Of a DNA stretch of 64,000 bases, positions 21,437-29,547 are shown piece after piece (the stretch's first letter is position 1; the number at the start of each line of letters is the position of its first letter). The notes beneath the pieces were generated by a model. The model ran no database searches, was not told the origin of the DNA, and worked only from the letters and a program-made list of their open reading frames with translations. Made by a program: the position numbers and the translations under genes. Source of the stretch: Herbinix sp. (GTDB lineage Bacteria > Bacillota > Clostridia > Lachnospirales > Lachnospiraceae); NCBI GenBank assembly GCA_029240245.1, contig JARBTJ010000002.1, positions 1 through 64,000 of the forward strand, written 5' to 3'.

Positions 21437-21513
21437 CCAAATAACTTTATTTTAATTCTATAAGGTATTAACATTAGTTTGATAAAAGTATTACTTTATC
21501 ATATCAATAAGTG

Positions 21514-22383
21514 TTATGCCTGCTCCAGCTGAATTACCTTAACCGGGCATACCGCAGCACATTTACCGCAATTGGTACACTTGCTATAATCGATATAAGC
21601 AATGTTATCTTCTACATGAATTGCATCATATTCACAAGCCTTTACACACATCTTGCATGCGATACAACCAGCCTGGCAAGCAGCCTTAACATCCTTACCC
21701 TTATCCTTTGAACTGCAGGCTACTTTGGTTCTTGCACCAAACGGAACCATATCAATAAGGTTGTTCGGACATTCTGCTGTACATTTCGTGCAGCCGGAAC
21801 ATTTTTCTTTGTCTACAACAGCAATCCCATTAACGATATGAATTGCATCAAAGGCACAAACCTTAACACAGGAGCCAAAGCCCATACAGCCGTAGCTGCA
21901 TTTTTTATTGCCTTTTCCCGGAGCCAGAGCTGCTTTTTTACAATCCTGCACTCCGTAATATTCATATTTCACTTCTGTTTTATCACAGGTACCGGCACAT
22001 TTTACAAATGCTACCGTTTTCTCGGTTTCTGCCGCCTCTGTTCCCATAACCGCAGCAATCTGGTTATAAACAGCTTGATTTGCTACAGGACAGGCATTTA
22101 CCGGCGCTTCGCCGTTTGCGATTGCCTTTGCCAGACCGTCACAGCCGGGGAAACCGCAGCCACCACAGTTGTTACCTGGCAGTAACCCTCTTACTTCTGC
22201 TTCTTTTTCATCTACTTCTACTTCAAATTTCTTAGCAGCAAAGCCTAAGAATAATCCGATGAACAATCCGGTTGCACCAACCACTGCTGTTGCTATTCCA
22301 ACACCCTGGAGGCTGAAAGTGCTTAAAAGACCCACCGTATTCGGAAGGATTGTTCCTGCTGATATCATCTCATATAGTATCAT
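21514..22383 (-). CDS. rnfB: Rnf complex subunit B (iron-sulfur protein)
   Basis: This is a 289-residue electron-entry subunit of the Rnf ferredoxin:NAD+ oxidoreductase. One N-terminal membrane helix is followed by the four-cysteine motif CGGCGFPGCDG near residue 72. After that come several ferredoxin-type CxxCxxCxxxCP motifs (CSGCTKCTAECP, CIACKMCVKACE, CTNCGKCAAVCP). It probably receives electrons from soluble ferredoxin. It is the last gene of rnfCDGEAB, 17 bp from rnfA. Confidence 0.96.
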   Translation of the reverse strand: MILYEMISAGTILPNTVGLLSTFSLQGVGIATAVVGATGLFIGLFLGFAAKKFEVEVDEKEAEVRGLLPGNNCGGCGFPGCDGLAKAIANGEAPVNACPVANQAVYNQIAAVMGTEAAETEKTVAFVKCAGTCDKTEVKYEYYGVQDCKKAALAPGKGNKKCSYGCMGFGSCVKVCAFDAIHIVNGIAVVDKEKCSGCTKCTAECPNNLIDMVPFGARTKVACSSKDKGKDVKAACQAGCIACKMCVKACEYDAIHVEDNIAYIDYSKCTNCGKCAAVCPVKVIQLEQA

Positions 22384-22400
22384 ATTTCAACTCCTCCTTC

Positions 22401-22976
22401 CTAGAATAGGCCTGAAAATCCAATGAATGCGATTGCCATTAAACCAGCTGTGATTAATACGATCGGTGATCCCTGGAATGATTTCGGAACATCGTTGAAT
22501 TCAATTCGCTCACGGATACCCGCCATAATGATAATGGCAATCGTAAATCCTGCAGCGGTACCAAAGCCGTTTACCACGCTGGTTAATAAACTGTAATCAC
22601 TCTGAACATTAATAATAGCAACACCGAGTACTGCACAGTTTGTGGTGATCAGTGGCAGGTAAACGCCGAGAGCACTGTAAAGCGCACGACTGTATTTTTT
22701 TAATACCAACTCAACAAACTGTACCAGACATGCTATCAGCAGAATGAATACAATCGTATTTAAGTATTTTAATTCCATAGGAACCAAAATAAAATTATAT
22801 ACCAGACTGCAAAGTGCAGATGCTATTGTGATAACAAAGACAACTGCAGCTCCCATACCCGCTGCCGTACCTGTTTTTTTGGATACACCTAAAAACGGAC
22901 ATAAGCCAAGGAATTGACTTAGTACAACGTTATTAACAAGCGCAGCGCCAATTAAAATGATTAATAGTTCTTTCAT
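22401..22976 (-). CDS. rnfA: Rnf complex subunit A
   Basis: This is a 191-residue integral membrane subunit with about six hydrophobic helices. It begins MKELLIILIGAALVNNVVLSQF, and LGLCPFLGVSKK is the conserved cysteine-containing loop. It pairs with RnfE as one of two pseudo-symmetrical membrane subunits. Spacing to both neighbours is 15-17 bp. Confidence 0.96.
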   Translation of the reverse strand: MKELLIILIGAALVNNVVLSQFLGLCPFLGVSKKTGTAAGMGAAVVFVITIASALCSLVYNFILVPMELKYLNTIVFILLIACLVQFVELVLKKYSRALYSALGVYLPLITTNCAVLGVAIINVQSDYSLLTSVVNGFGTAAGFTIAIIIMAGIRERIEFNDVPKSFQGSPIVLITAGLMAIAFIGFSGLF

Positions 22977-22991
22977 CTAAATCAATCCTCC

Positions 22992-23717
22992 TTAATTCTT
23001 ATTTTTTCCTATTTCAGGTTTTGTTGCATCAATTTTATCCCTATTGGTCGTACAAGTGCTTCCGCCACAGTGTGAACAGTCGCCGCCACAGGCTAGACCT
23101 GCCTTTTCACCGGAACCATTGGTAGCTGATGGCAGCTTTAACTTATTCTGAACTGCCGTTAATAATGCCAGTACAAAAAACGCTCCGGGAGCAAGTATAA
23201 ATATGGAGATCGGTTCAAAAGAAGAAGGTGTGATTTTGTAACTAAAGATGGTTCCCGCACCAAGTAATTCTCTGACAGACCCTATAATTGTTAACGCCAC
23301 GGTAAATCCGAGTCCCATACCGATACCGTCAAAGAAGGATAAGCCTACCGAATTCTTAGCAGCATATGCTTCTGCTCTTCCTAAAATAATACAGTTAACA
23401 ACGATTAACGGAATGTAAATACCAAGCAGTTCATTTACCACCGGTACATACGCTCCCAGTAAAAGTTGAACAATAGTTACCAGGGAAGCAACTACTACGA
23501 TATAAGCCGGAATTCTTACCTTATCCGGTATTGCCTTCCGAAGAGCCGAAATCAACAGATTCGCCGCGGTTAAAACTACCGTCGTGGTAAGACCCATATA
23601 TAAACCATTATTTCCGGAGGTAGTTACCGCAAGAGTGGGGCACATACCGAGCATCATGATGAAGGTAGGGTTTTCTTTAAAAACACCGTTATAAATACGC
23701 TCTATATATTTATTCAT
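22992..23717 (-). CDS. rnfE: Rnf complex subunit E
   Basis: This is a 241-residue membrane subunit homologous to RnfA (GMCPTLAVTT, LGIYIPLIVVNC). After the last helix it has an unusual cysteine-rich tail, GLACGGDCSHCGGSTC, then a lysine-rich end. Canonical RnfE proteins lack a tail of this kind as far as I know. Its start overlaps the end of rnfG by 8 bp. Confidence 0.94.
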   Translation of the reverse strand: MNKYIERIYNGVFKENPTFIMMLGMCPTLAVTTSGNNGLYMGLTTTVVLTAANLLISALRKAIPDKVRIPAYIVVVASLVTIVQLLLGAYVPVVNELLGIYIPLIVVNCIILGRAEAYAAKNSVGLSFFDGIGMGLGFTVALTIIGSVRELLGAGTIFSYKITPSSFEPISIFILAPGAFFVLALLTAVQNKLKLPSATNGSGEKAGLACGGDCSHCGGSTCTTNRDKIDATKPEIGKNKN

Positions 23718-24363
23718 TTGCTCCGCCTCCTAATTCCGTAGAATACTCCTTAATAAATCCTATTCCTGCATTCACCGCATTAACAACTGCCCTGGAGGTA
23801 ATCGTCGCACTGCTTAATGCATCTATCTGGTTATCCGTAGTTGCACCGGTCTTAGTTACTTCAAACTGCTCTACGTTTTTATCAGAAAATTGGCCTTTAA
23901 ACTCCGGTTTAACAGCATTCATACCAAGTCCTGCTGTCTCATTGATGGCAAGAAACTCTATTCCCTTCACCGTACCGTCAAGTGAATAGCCGATAGCAAT
24001 TGTGATATGGTCTTTATAACTGTCTGATGTAGTCACCTTAAGAATATATCCAATCAGAGTACCATTTGAATCAAAAGCCTTATTAACTTCATCTACTACA
24101 ACGCTCTGAAAATCTGCATTTAAACTTCCTAAATCTGCATCCTTTGCGTCTAAGTTTAATGTTTCATCAAGTTCGTAGGTATCTACCTGGGCAAATACCG
24201 ACTGATAAGCTTCCAATTGTTTATCTGCCTGCTGCTTTTCAATCGGAGCCTTTGTAATTTCAAATACATAACTTAATGCCAGTCCCGAAATTAAGGTAAT
24301 TAAGAATAAGGCGATTGCATCATGAAGCAGTGTTGATTTTTCTTTCATTTTACTATTTTCCAT
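23710..24363 (-). CDS. rnfG: Rnf complex subunit G (FMN-binding)
   Basis: This subunit has one N-terminal membrane anchor (AIALFLITLISGLALSYVF) and an extracytoplasmic FMN-binding domain. The covalent flavin site is in DALSSATITSRAVVNAVN, with the threonine in SSATIT. The start at 24363 is preferred because GGAG lies 10 bases upstream and it gives an 11-bp overlap with rnfD. The longer ORF would overlap rnfD by 59 bp. Confidence 0.94.
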   Translation of the reverse strand: MENSKMKEKSTLLHDAIALFLITLISGLALSYVFEITKAPIEKQQADKQLEAYQSVFAQVDTYELDETLNLDAKDADLGSLNADFQSVVVDEVNKAFDSNGTLIGYILKVTTSDSYKDHITIAIGYSLDGTVKGIEFLAINETAGLGMNAVKPEFKGQFSDKNVEQFEVTKTGATTDNQIDALSSATITSRAVVNAVNAGIGFIKEYSTELGGGANE

Positions 24364-25351
24364 CTGCAACACGCTCCATTCCGAAGAATTTAGGAACCGT
24401 CGCTTTATCAATGAGCGGTACTAAAAGATTACAGAAAATAATCGCATAGGATACACCCTCCGGTGCTTCCCCTGCGAAAAGACGGAAGATACCGGTAAGT
24501 ACACCCAGCATAATACCGAATACGATCTGGCCTGTTCTGGAGACGGGACTGGTAACATAATCCGTTGCCATAAAAAATGCTCCGAGCAGTAAACCGCCGC
24601 CTAATATATGAGCCAATAAAAACTCCGTATCAAAGCCTTTTTGTCCGAATAACAGGATAAATACAGCAAAGGATACAATATAGCTAAGCGGAATTCTTAA
24701 GGAGATCACTTTCCTCATCACCAGGTAAAGGGCACCGAGTAAAATGGCAGCTGCACTGGTTTCACCAATTGTTCCACCGATATTACCAACAAACATCTTA
24801 AATAAATCTACCGATTGTCCTGCTTTCATACCTGTCAGTGGGGTTGCACCCGAAACACCGTCAATCGCTAGTGCACCATTTTTTATAATATCGATCACTC
24901 CGGTAGAATTCATCTTCTCTACGGTGTAAACCGCCATTCTTGCAGGAAAGCTGATAAGTAAGAATACTCTGGCTGCAAGAGCCGGATTCATGATATTCTG
25001 TCCAAGGCCACCAAAGACCATTTTTACAACGAGAATCGCAAAAACACCGCCTAGTGCAGCAATCCAAAAAGGAATACTGGCCGGAAGGTTAAGTGCCAGT
25101 AAAAGACCGGTTACAGCTGCGCTGTAATCCCCTACCATGACCTTTTTCTTCATGCCTTTACAATAGACATATTCCGTTAAAATACAGGCAATTACCGTCA
25201 CCAGTATAACGGATAACGCTCTTAGGCCAAAGTTATAAACACCAAACAAGCTGGCCGGTATTAATGCTATTACCACATCACGCATTATATTTCTGGTCGT
25301 AAACGAGCTCCTGGTATGGGGAGCTGTTGATACGTGAAACAAATCGCTCAA
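24353..25351 (-). CDS. rnfD: Rnf complex subunit D (FMN-binding membrane protein)
   Basis: This is a 332-residue multi-span membrane subunit. The covalent FMN site is the threonine of GVSGATPLTG near residue 168. The N terminus, VSTAPHTRSSFTTRNIMRDV, is typical. It conducts electrons across the membrane together with RnfG and is thought to couple transfer to Na+ or H+ pumping. Confidence 0.95.
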   Translation of the reverse strand: MSDLFHVSTAPHTRSSFTTRNIMRDVVIALIPASLFGVYNFGLRALSVILVTVIACILTEYVYCKGMKKKVMVGDYSAAVTGLLLALNLPASIPFWIAALGGVFAILVVKMVFGGLGQNIMNPALAARVFLLISFPARMAVYTVEKMNSTGVIDIIKNGALAIDGVSGATPLTGMKAGQSVDLFKMFVGNIGGTIGETSAAAILLGALYLVMRKVISLRIPLSYIVSFAVFILLFGQKGFDTEFLLAHILGGGLLLGAFFMATDYVTSPVSRTGQIVFGIMLGVLTGIFRLFAGEAPEGVSYAIIFCNLLVPLIDKATVPKFFGMERVADGK

Positions 25352-25382
25352 AACTTACACCTCTTTCTATATGCTGATTAGC

Positions 25383-26702
25383 TTACGCTCTTCTTCTCTT
25401 AGCCAAAACACTGTTTTTGGTCTGATTAATTGATTGGTTGAGATTTCTTTTCGCCGGACATATATAGGTACAACAGCTACAATTGCAGCATTCTAATCCG
25501 CCAAGCCTTACAAAATTCTCTTCATCGGAGCGATCACCGAAAGCTGCGAGCTGAAAGGGAAGTAAGTTGAGCGGACATTTTTCAGCACATTTGCCACAGC
25601 GGATGCAGGGGGATTCTTCCACGGCTGCTTTGTCCTTTAAAAACCCAAGTAATGCGGAGCTGGTTTTGATTACCGGTACATTGCAGGTATACAATGCAAT
25701 TCCCATCAAAGGTCCACCGGAAACCATTTTCTCAGGTCGCTCTATAAAACCGCCTGCAGCCTCTAAAATTTCAGCATAATCAATACCGATTGCCACATTG
25801 AAATTCTGTGGATTCCTTATTGCGTCTCCGGATACTGTAACAATTTTACGGATAAGCGGAGTACTCTTAGCTACTGCATTATAAATAGCAATTACCGTAT
25901 CCACGTTATCTACGACACAGCCGACATCCGCCGGAAGCTTCTTTGAATTTAATTTTCGTTCCGTTACTGCATAGATTAACTGACGTTCTCCTCCCTGAGG
26001 ATACTTGGTTTTTAATACACGGACATCAATCTTTTCTTCTGATGCAGTTAATTCCTGCATTATCCTGATTGCCTCCGGTTTGTTATCTTCGATCGCAACT
26101 ATGCCTCTGGCATTCTCAAATAGCTGCATAATTATTTTCAATCCCCCGATAATATTTTCGGGTTCCTCTAGTAGCATACGGTAATCGGAGGTTAAATACG
26201 GTTCACATTCTGCCGCATTTACAATGACATAATCAATCTTACTGTCGTCCTTCGGTGTGAGCTTTACATTGGTCGGGAAGCCCGCACCACCTAAGCCCAC
26301 GATACCTGCCTCTTTAATATAGTTTCTGATGTCTGCTTTGGACAGCTTTGTATAATCACGATTTTCACCAAAGCCTTCCACCTTCTGATATTCATTGTCA
26401 TTTTCTATGATAATTGATTCTATCATATTCCCTGATACGGTTAACCTTTTTTCGACTGCTTTCACTGTACCGGATACAGAACTAATAATATTCGATGATA
26501 TCATGCCGGAAGCTTCACCAATCTTCTGACCTATTAAAACCTTGTCCCCTTTGGCGACAATCGGTTTCGCAGGAGCCCCTATGTGCTGTGCCATAGGATA
26601 TACCAGGTCACCCTTGGGCAGCAGAACCGTAGTGTGCTTGTCCATCGTCAGTTCCTTACCGTCATAGGTATGAATTCCGCCCGGAAAAGTTGACTTACCC
26701 AT
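25383..26702 (-). CDS. rnfC: Rnf complex subunit C (NADH/FMN/iron-sulfur)
   Basis: This is a 439-residue cytoplasmic subunit related to the Nqo1-type fold. The glycine-rich nucleotide loop GLGGAGFPTNVKL is near residue 149. Two four-cysteine clusters, CIRCGKCAEKCP and CCNCSCCTYICP, are near residues 378 and 415. It carries the NAD+ site. The start at 26702 (MGKSTFPGGIH) has AGAGGGA upstream. An ORF start 69 bp earlier lacks a Shine-Dalgarno sequence. It is the first gene of the operon. Confidence 0.95.
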   Translation of the reverse strand: MGKSTFPGGIHTYDGKELTMDKHTTVLLPKGDLVYPMAQHIGAPAKPIVAKGDKVLIGQKIGEASGMISSNIISSVSGTVKAVEKRLTVSGNMIESIIIENDNEYQKVEGFGENRDYTKLSKADIRNYIKEAGIVGLGGAGFPTNVKLTPKDDSKIDYVIVNAAECEPYLTSDYRMLLEEPENIIGGLKIIMQLFENARGIVAIEDNKPEAIRIMQELTASEEKIDVRVLKTKYPQGGERQLIYAVTERKLNSKKLPADVGCVVDNVDTVIAIYNAVAKSTPLIRKIVTVSGDAIRNPQNFNVAIGIDYAEILEAAGGFIERPEKMVSGGPLMGIALYTCNVPVIKTSSALLGFLKDKAAVEESPCIRCGKCAEKCPLNLLPFQLAAFGDRSDEENFVRLGGLECCNCSCCTYICPAKRNLNQSINQTKNSVLAKRRRA

Positions 26703-26776
26703 TAGAATTTCCCTCTCTCTTTCTACAATTTTTATCAAAGTCCTATTAAAATGTACCTCTGTAACAAACACGCTTA

Positions 26777-26782
26777 ATTATA
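26777..26782 (-). promoter_or_regulatory. Possible second rnf promoter (-10 only)
   Basis: Minus-strand TGTTATAAT is an extended -10 about 75 bp from rnfC. No good -35 is seen, so it is secondary to the upstream promoter. Confidence 0.4.
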
Positions 26783-26918
26783 ACACAATTTTGACATTTT
26801 TCCATACCATTTTCTAAAAAGTATCATAAAATACTAAAAAATTATTAAAAACATGAAAAAAAATGCCATGTTCCTCTATCAGCATCTTTGACTTAGCATT
26901 ATTTTAAGTTATAATCCT

Positions 26919-26947
26919 ATTATAAAACCCTGTACCCCCATCGTCAA
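26919..26947 (-). promoter_or_regulatory. rnfCDGEAB promoter
   Basis: Minus strand TTGACG (26942-26947), a 17-bp spacer and a perfect TATAAT (26919-26924). The predicted start near 26912 leaves a leader of about 210 nt, in which no known riboswitch was recognised. Confidence 0.85.
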
Positions 26948-27028
26948 TATGGATTTCATACCATAAAACACTTATTTTTGTACGTCGTACAAAGACATTT
27001 GCATTTATCGATTGACTGCATGTAAAAA

Positions 27029-27067
27029 GGTATTTCCATACAGTATGATAAACTGCTTAGAAATACC
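27029..27067 (-). terminator. Terminator after spoIIID
   Basis: GGTATTTC (27029-27036) and GAAATACC (27060-27067) form a stem followed by five T on the minus strand. It lies about 100 bp beyond the spoIIID stop codon and would terminate the reconstituted gene. Confidence 0.7.
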
Positions 27068-27165
27068 CTTTAAACTTATTCGCCTTTCGTTATTCAATCT
27101 TACATTCATCCGCCCAGCATTTGGCAGCCATAAATTAAGATTGTGGCCTACATATTCCAGCCTTT

Positions 27166-27318
27166 TTAGTTATATCTCGTCTTATGGAGATATTTTTCCT
27201 TCGTTGCCAGGCCGCCTCTGATATGGCGCTCTGACTTATTAAGGTCCAAGACTACCCGCGCTTTGTTTGCAAGGGAGGGGTTAATTTGAGCAAGACGTTC
27301 CGTCACGTCTTTATGTAC
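27166..27318 (-). pseudogene. spoIIID: spoIIID, 3' portion (codons 37-86), separated from its 5' part by the element
   Basis: Minus-strand translation through the core gives VHKDVTERLAQINPSLANKA, then VLDLNKSERHIRGGLATKEK and YLHKTRYN before TAA at 27166. This is the conserved C-terminal part of SpoIIID, the mother-cell DNA-binding protein of sporulation. No start codon or ribosome site of its own is present. It is not decayed: the frame is open and conserved residues are kept, consistent with a gene that is functional after excision. Its partner is at 60529-60669. Confidence 0.95.
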
Positions 27319-28981
27319 AGATTTCTCTATCTGTGTCGGTTATCTTTTTGCTTTTCAATGCTCTGCCCTTTACAATAGGTTCAACCTCTGTATCACAATC
27401 ACTCTCAATTAATATAGGAAAGAATAGTCCGTTGATTTCATCATCCACTTTAAAGTATACGTGTAGCTCCTGCTCGTTGATTACTACTATTTCCTTTACA
27501 ACACCCCGCAGCATATTATTTGTTAAGCCATCTTTGAAAGATAAGGTATCAAAGTTGCGAATAAAATTCTTAACACTCTCTTTGACTTTACGTGTAAGCT
27601 CTGCTGTCACATCCTTAGTGTGTAGTATGGTTGATATACGTTTGATATCCTCATCTAAGTTTGCTAAATCCGCTGCACCCTCATCTATTTCAAGTATACC
27701 TTTCTTCATCATAAGCTTAATTCGTTCTCTCTGCGCTTGTAGGTCTTTTAATTCTTTGTTTAGTTCGTCCAAATTTAACCCTGTGGCGTTTGTAAGGTAT
27801 TCTTTAATTACTTCACTACATTTAGATTCAATCATTCTAAAAAAGGCTTCACGGTCTTTGATTAATGCGTCAAATAAAAGCGTCAATCCTGTGAGTGCAT
27901 CTTCTTCCTCAATTCTTATATGTGGAGAGGTACACCTTGCACTACCATAAGTCTGTCTTTTTCCACAGGTCCACCAATAATAGTAGGGACCATCCTCACT
28001 ATACTTGCGTTTGTAACGCCTATACCCGCCACCACAGGTACTGCATTTCAACATATTAGATAAGACATGGTCCTCACTACGCCTTGTCATTTTCCTTAGT
28101 CCGTTTTCGTTGGACGGAAAACACTCTGCATTTTCTTTTATAAGCTTCTGGGCTTTTTCGAACTGTTCATCGGAGATTATACGGAATTCAGGCCTTTCCG
28201 TGACATACCAATCCTCAGAGTCTACTGTAAGGCGTGCGCCTGTATAAATTGACTTTATATTCTCCTTGTTATTGATTACAACCCCAGTATATAAGCGATT
28301 TTTAAGAATACAAGATACCGTATGCTGTGTCCAGTTGTAGTTGGGTTCACCACTCTTTTTCTTTTTTGTTACTACTCTATTCTTGTACAAATAATCAGCT
28401 ATACGGCTCATTCCATAGTGTTCTTCTGTGTATAAATCAAATATCTTATGAACCCAATAAGCTTCTCCATCTATATCTGGTTTTAATGTGTATTTATCAA
28501 TACGCTCATAGCCAAAAACGAAGTTAGGCACTATTCCCCTCTTTTTGCTGATATCTTTACCAAATTTAACACGCTCACTAATTTTAACGGATTCGTTCTC
28601 GGCTAATAAAGACATAATACTAAGCGATAAGGAGTCCACATCCTTACCTTTCTCACCCTGTGCTGCTAAGTGTAATACTATCTTACGTTCGTCTAATAAA
28701 TCCCTCGTAAACTCTATATAATCAAGCTGATTCCTGAATAGTCTTGAGATTTCTTTTGCATAAATTTTCTGATAAAACCCTTTCTTTCCGTCACTTAGCA
28801 TTTCCTGTAATGCTTTTCGGTTCTTCGTTTTGGTAGCGGATTTACCCTCATCGCAATATATTTTGACCAATTCGTCACCACGGTCTGTAATATACTTCTC
28901 GAAGAACTCCCGCTGATTCTTTAGTGATAATGCCTGTTCTTCTTTATTTGTGGAAACACGTATATATGCAACTGCTCTCAT
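27311..28981 (-). CDS. Large serine recombinase (site-specific integrase/excisionase)
   Basis: This is a 556-residue large serine recombinase. The N-terminal catalytic domain starts RAVAYIRVSTNKEEQALSL, with the catalytic serine in RVST near residue 10. It continues with a recombinase domain and a zinc-ribbon (MLKCSTCGGGYRRY..YWWTCGKR) near residues 305-335. A coiled-coil segment (ELNKELKDLQAQRERIKLM) lies near residues 405-445. AGAGGAATTAACCT precedes the ATG. The TAA stop spans the att core and one chromosomal base, so the C terminus would differ in the excised circle. It is the obvious enzyme for excision from spoIIID. Confidence 0.96.
   Translation of the reverse strand: MRAVAYIRVSTNKEEQALSLKNQREFFEKYITDRGDELVKIYCDEGKSATKTKNRKALQEMLSDGKKGFYQKIYAKEISRLFRNQLDYIEFTRDLLDERKIVLHLAAQGEKGKDVDSLSLSIMSLLAENESVKISERVKFGKDISKKRGIVPNFVFGYERIDKYTLKPDIDGEAYWVHKIFDLYTEEHYGMSRIADYLYKNRVVTKKKKSGEPNYNWTQHTVSCILKNRLYTGVVINNKENIKSIYTGARLTVDSEDWYVTERPEFRIISDEQFEKAQKLIKENAECFPSNENGLRKMTRRSEDHVLSNMLKCSTCGGGYRRYKRKYSEDGPYYYWWTCGKRQTYGSARCTSPHIRIEEEDALTGLTLLFDALIKDREAFFRMIESKCSEVIKEYLTNATGLNLDELNKELKDLQAQRERIKLMMKKGILEIDEGAADLANLDEDIKRISTILHTKDVTAELTRKVKESVKNFIRNFDTLSFKDGLTNNMLRGVVKEIVVINEQELHVYFKVDDEINGLFFPILIESDCDTEVEPIVKGRALKSKKITDTDREICT
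27312..27342. other. Element end / attachment site (recombinase side)
   Basis: The core TATGTAC (27312-27318, plus strand) is shared with 60555-60561. Ten bases inside the element lies ATCTGTGTCGGTTA (27329-27342), the inverted match of the arm at the other end. The chromosomal side encodes SpoIIID codon 39 onward. The site overlaps the last codons of the recombinase. Confidence 0.88.
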
Positions 28982-29016
28982 AGGTTAATTCCTCTCTGTA
29001 ACATCTACTAAACTAA

Positions 29017-29073
29017 AAGCATCCAATAAAACCTCACTGAGAGGATTATATCAGATGCTTAGTAGTGTATCAA
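29017..29073 (-). promoter_or_regulatory. Recombinase promoter embedded in a terminator-like hairpin
   Basis: Minus strand TTGATA (29068-29073), a 17-bp spacer and TATAAT (29045-29050) form a strong vegetative promoter. The -10 lies in the 5' arm of a ~19-bp hairpin (29041-29060 with 29017-29035, loop ACTGA). Transcripts from this promoter would start near the loop. Transcripts arriving from the upstream 84-residue gene would contain the whole hairpin, which could insulate the recombinase from readthrough. Confidence 0.75.
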
Positions 29074-29082
29074 TATGTATTA

Positions 29083-29337
29083 TCAAGCTGTTTCTGGGAG
29101 TATAAGTGCTTCGGCCGACTCAGCAACTATCTTTCTAGCAATACTAAGTGCGAGACTTTCGGCTATCTTTTGTAGAAATTCGTTAGGTAATTCTGGTTGT
29201 TGTGGCATACCGTTTACCTCTTTATTTGCTTGTCCTATACTTATGCGCTTTTTAACCTGATTATGCTTATTAGTTTTCTTAACATTAGATATAGACTTCT
29301 TTGCTACTCGTGCATCCCTTAGTGACCTGTTTGTCAT
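29083..29337 (-). CDS. Small basic protein of unknown function next to the recombinase
   Basis: This is an 84-residue protein with a lysine/arginine-rich N-terminal half (RVAKKSISNVKKTNKHNQVKK) and a helical C-terminal half (NEFLQKIAESLALSIARKIV). GGAGG is 9 bases from the ATG. I do not recognise a family. Its position directly upstream of the serine recombinase makes it a candidate recombination directionality factor, which is inference from context only. Confidence 0.65.
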   Translation of the reverse strand: MTNRSLRDARVAKKSISNVKKTNKHNQVKKRISIGQANKEVNGMPQQPELPNEFLQKIAESLALSIARKIVAESAEALILPETA

Positions 29338-29350
29338 TTCTCGTATCCTC

Positions 29351-29374
29351 CATGTAAATTCGCTTATTTACATG
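29351..29374. promoter_or_regulatory. 9-bp-arm palindrome at the start of the recombinase-side genes
   Basis: CATGTAAAT (29351-29359) and ATTTACATG (29366-29374) are perfect inverted repeats with a 6-nt spacer. They lie directly upstream of the Shine-Dalgarno sequence of the 84-residue gene and within the divergent region shared with the methyltransferase gene. It may be an operator or a leader hairpin. Confidence 0.6.
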
Positions 29375-29496
29375 AGAGTTGGGATGGGCACACAGGTACG
29401 AACCCCGTAGGCATCGGCAATTCGACGAAAATTGTATTTCGTTTTTAGCAGAAACTACTAAAGAGTAGGAAATTGGGTTATCGAACTACCTGTTTG

Positions 29497-29505
29497 TGGT
29501 ATAAT
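29497..29505 (+). promoter_or_regulatory. Extended -10 promoter of the methyltransferase gene
   Basis: TGGTATAAT with a weak TTATCG -35 candidate 16 bp upstream. It lies inside the longest possible reading frame, which is why a downstream TTG start is preferred for the gene. Confidence 0.6.
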
Positions 29506-29547
29506 AGGTATCGGCCTATATTTATAGAAGAAAGTGGTGTAGATACA

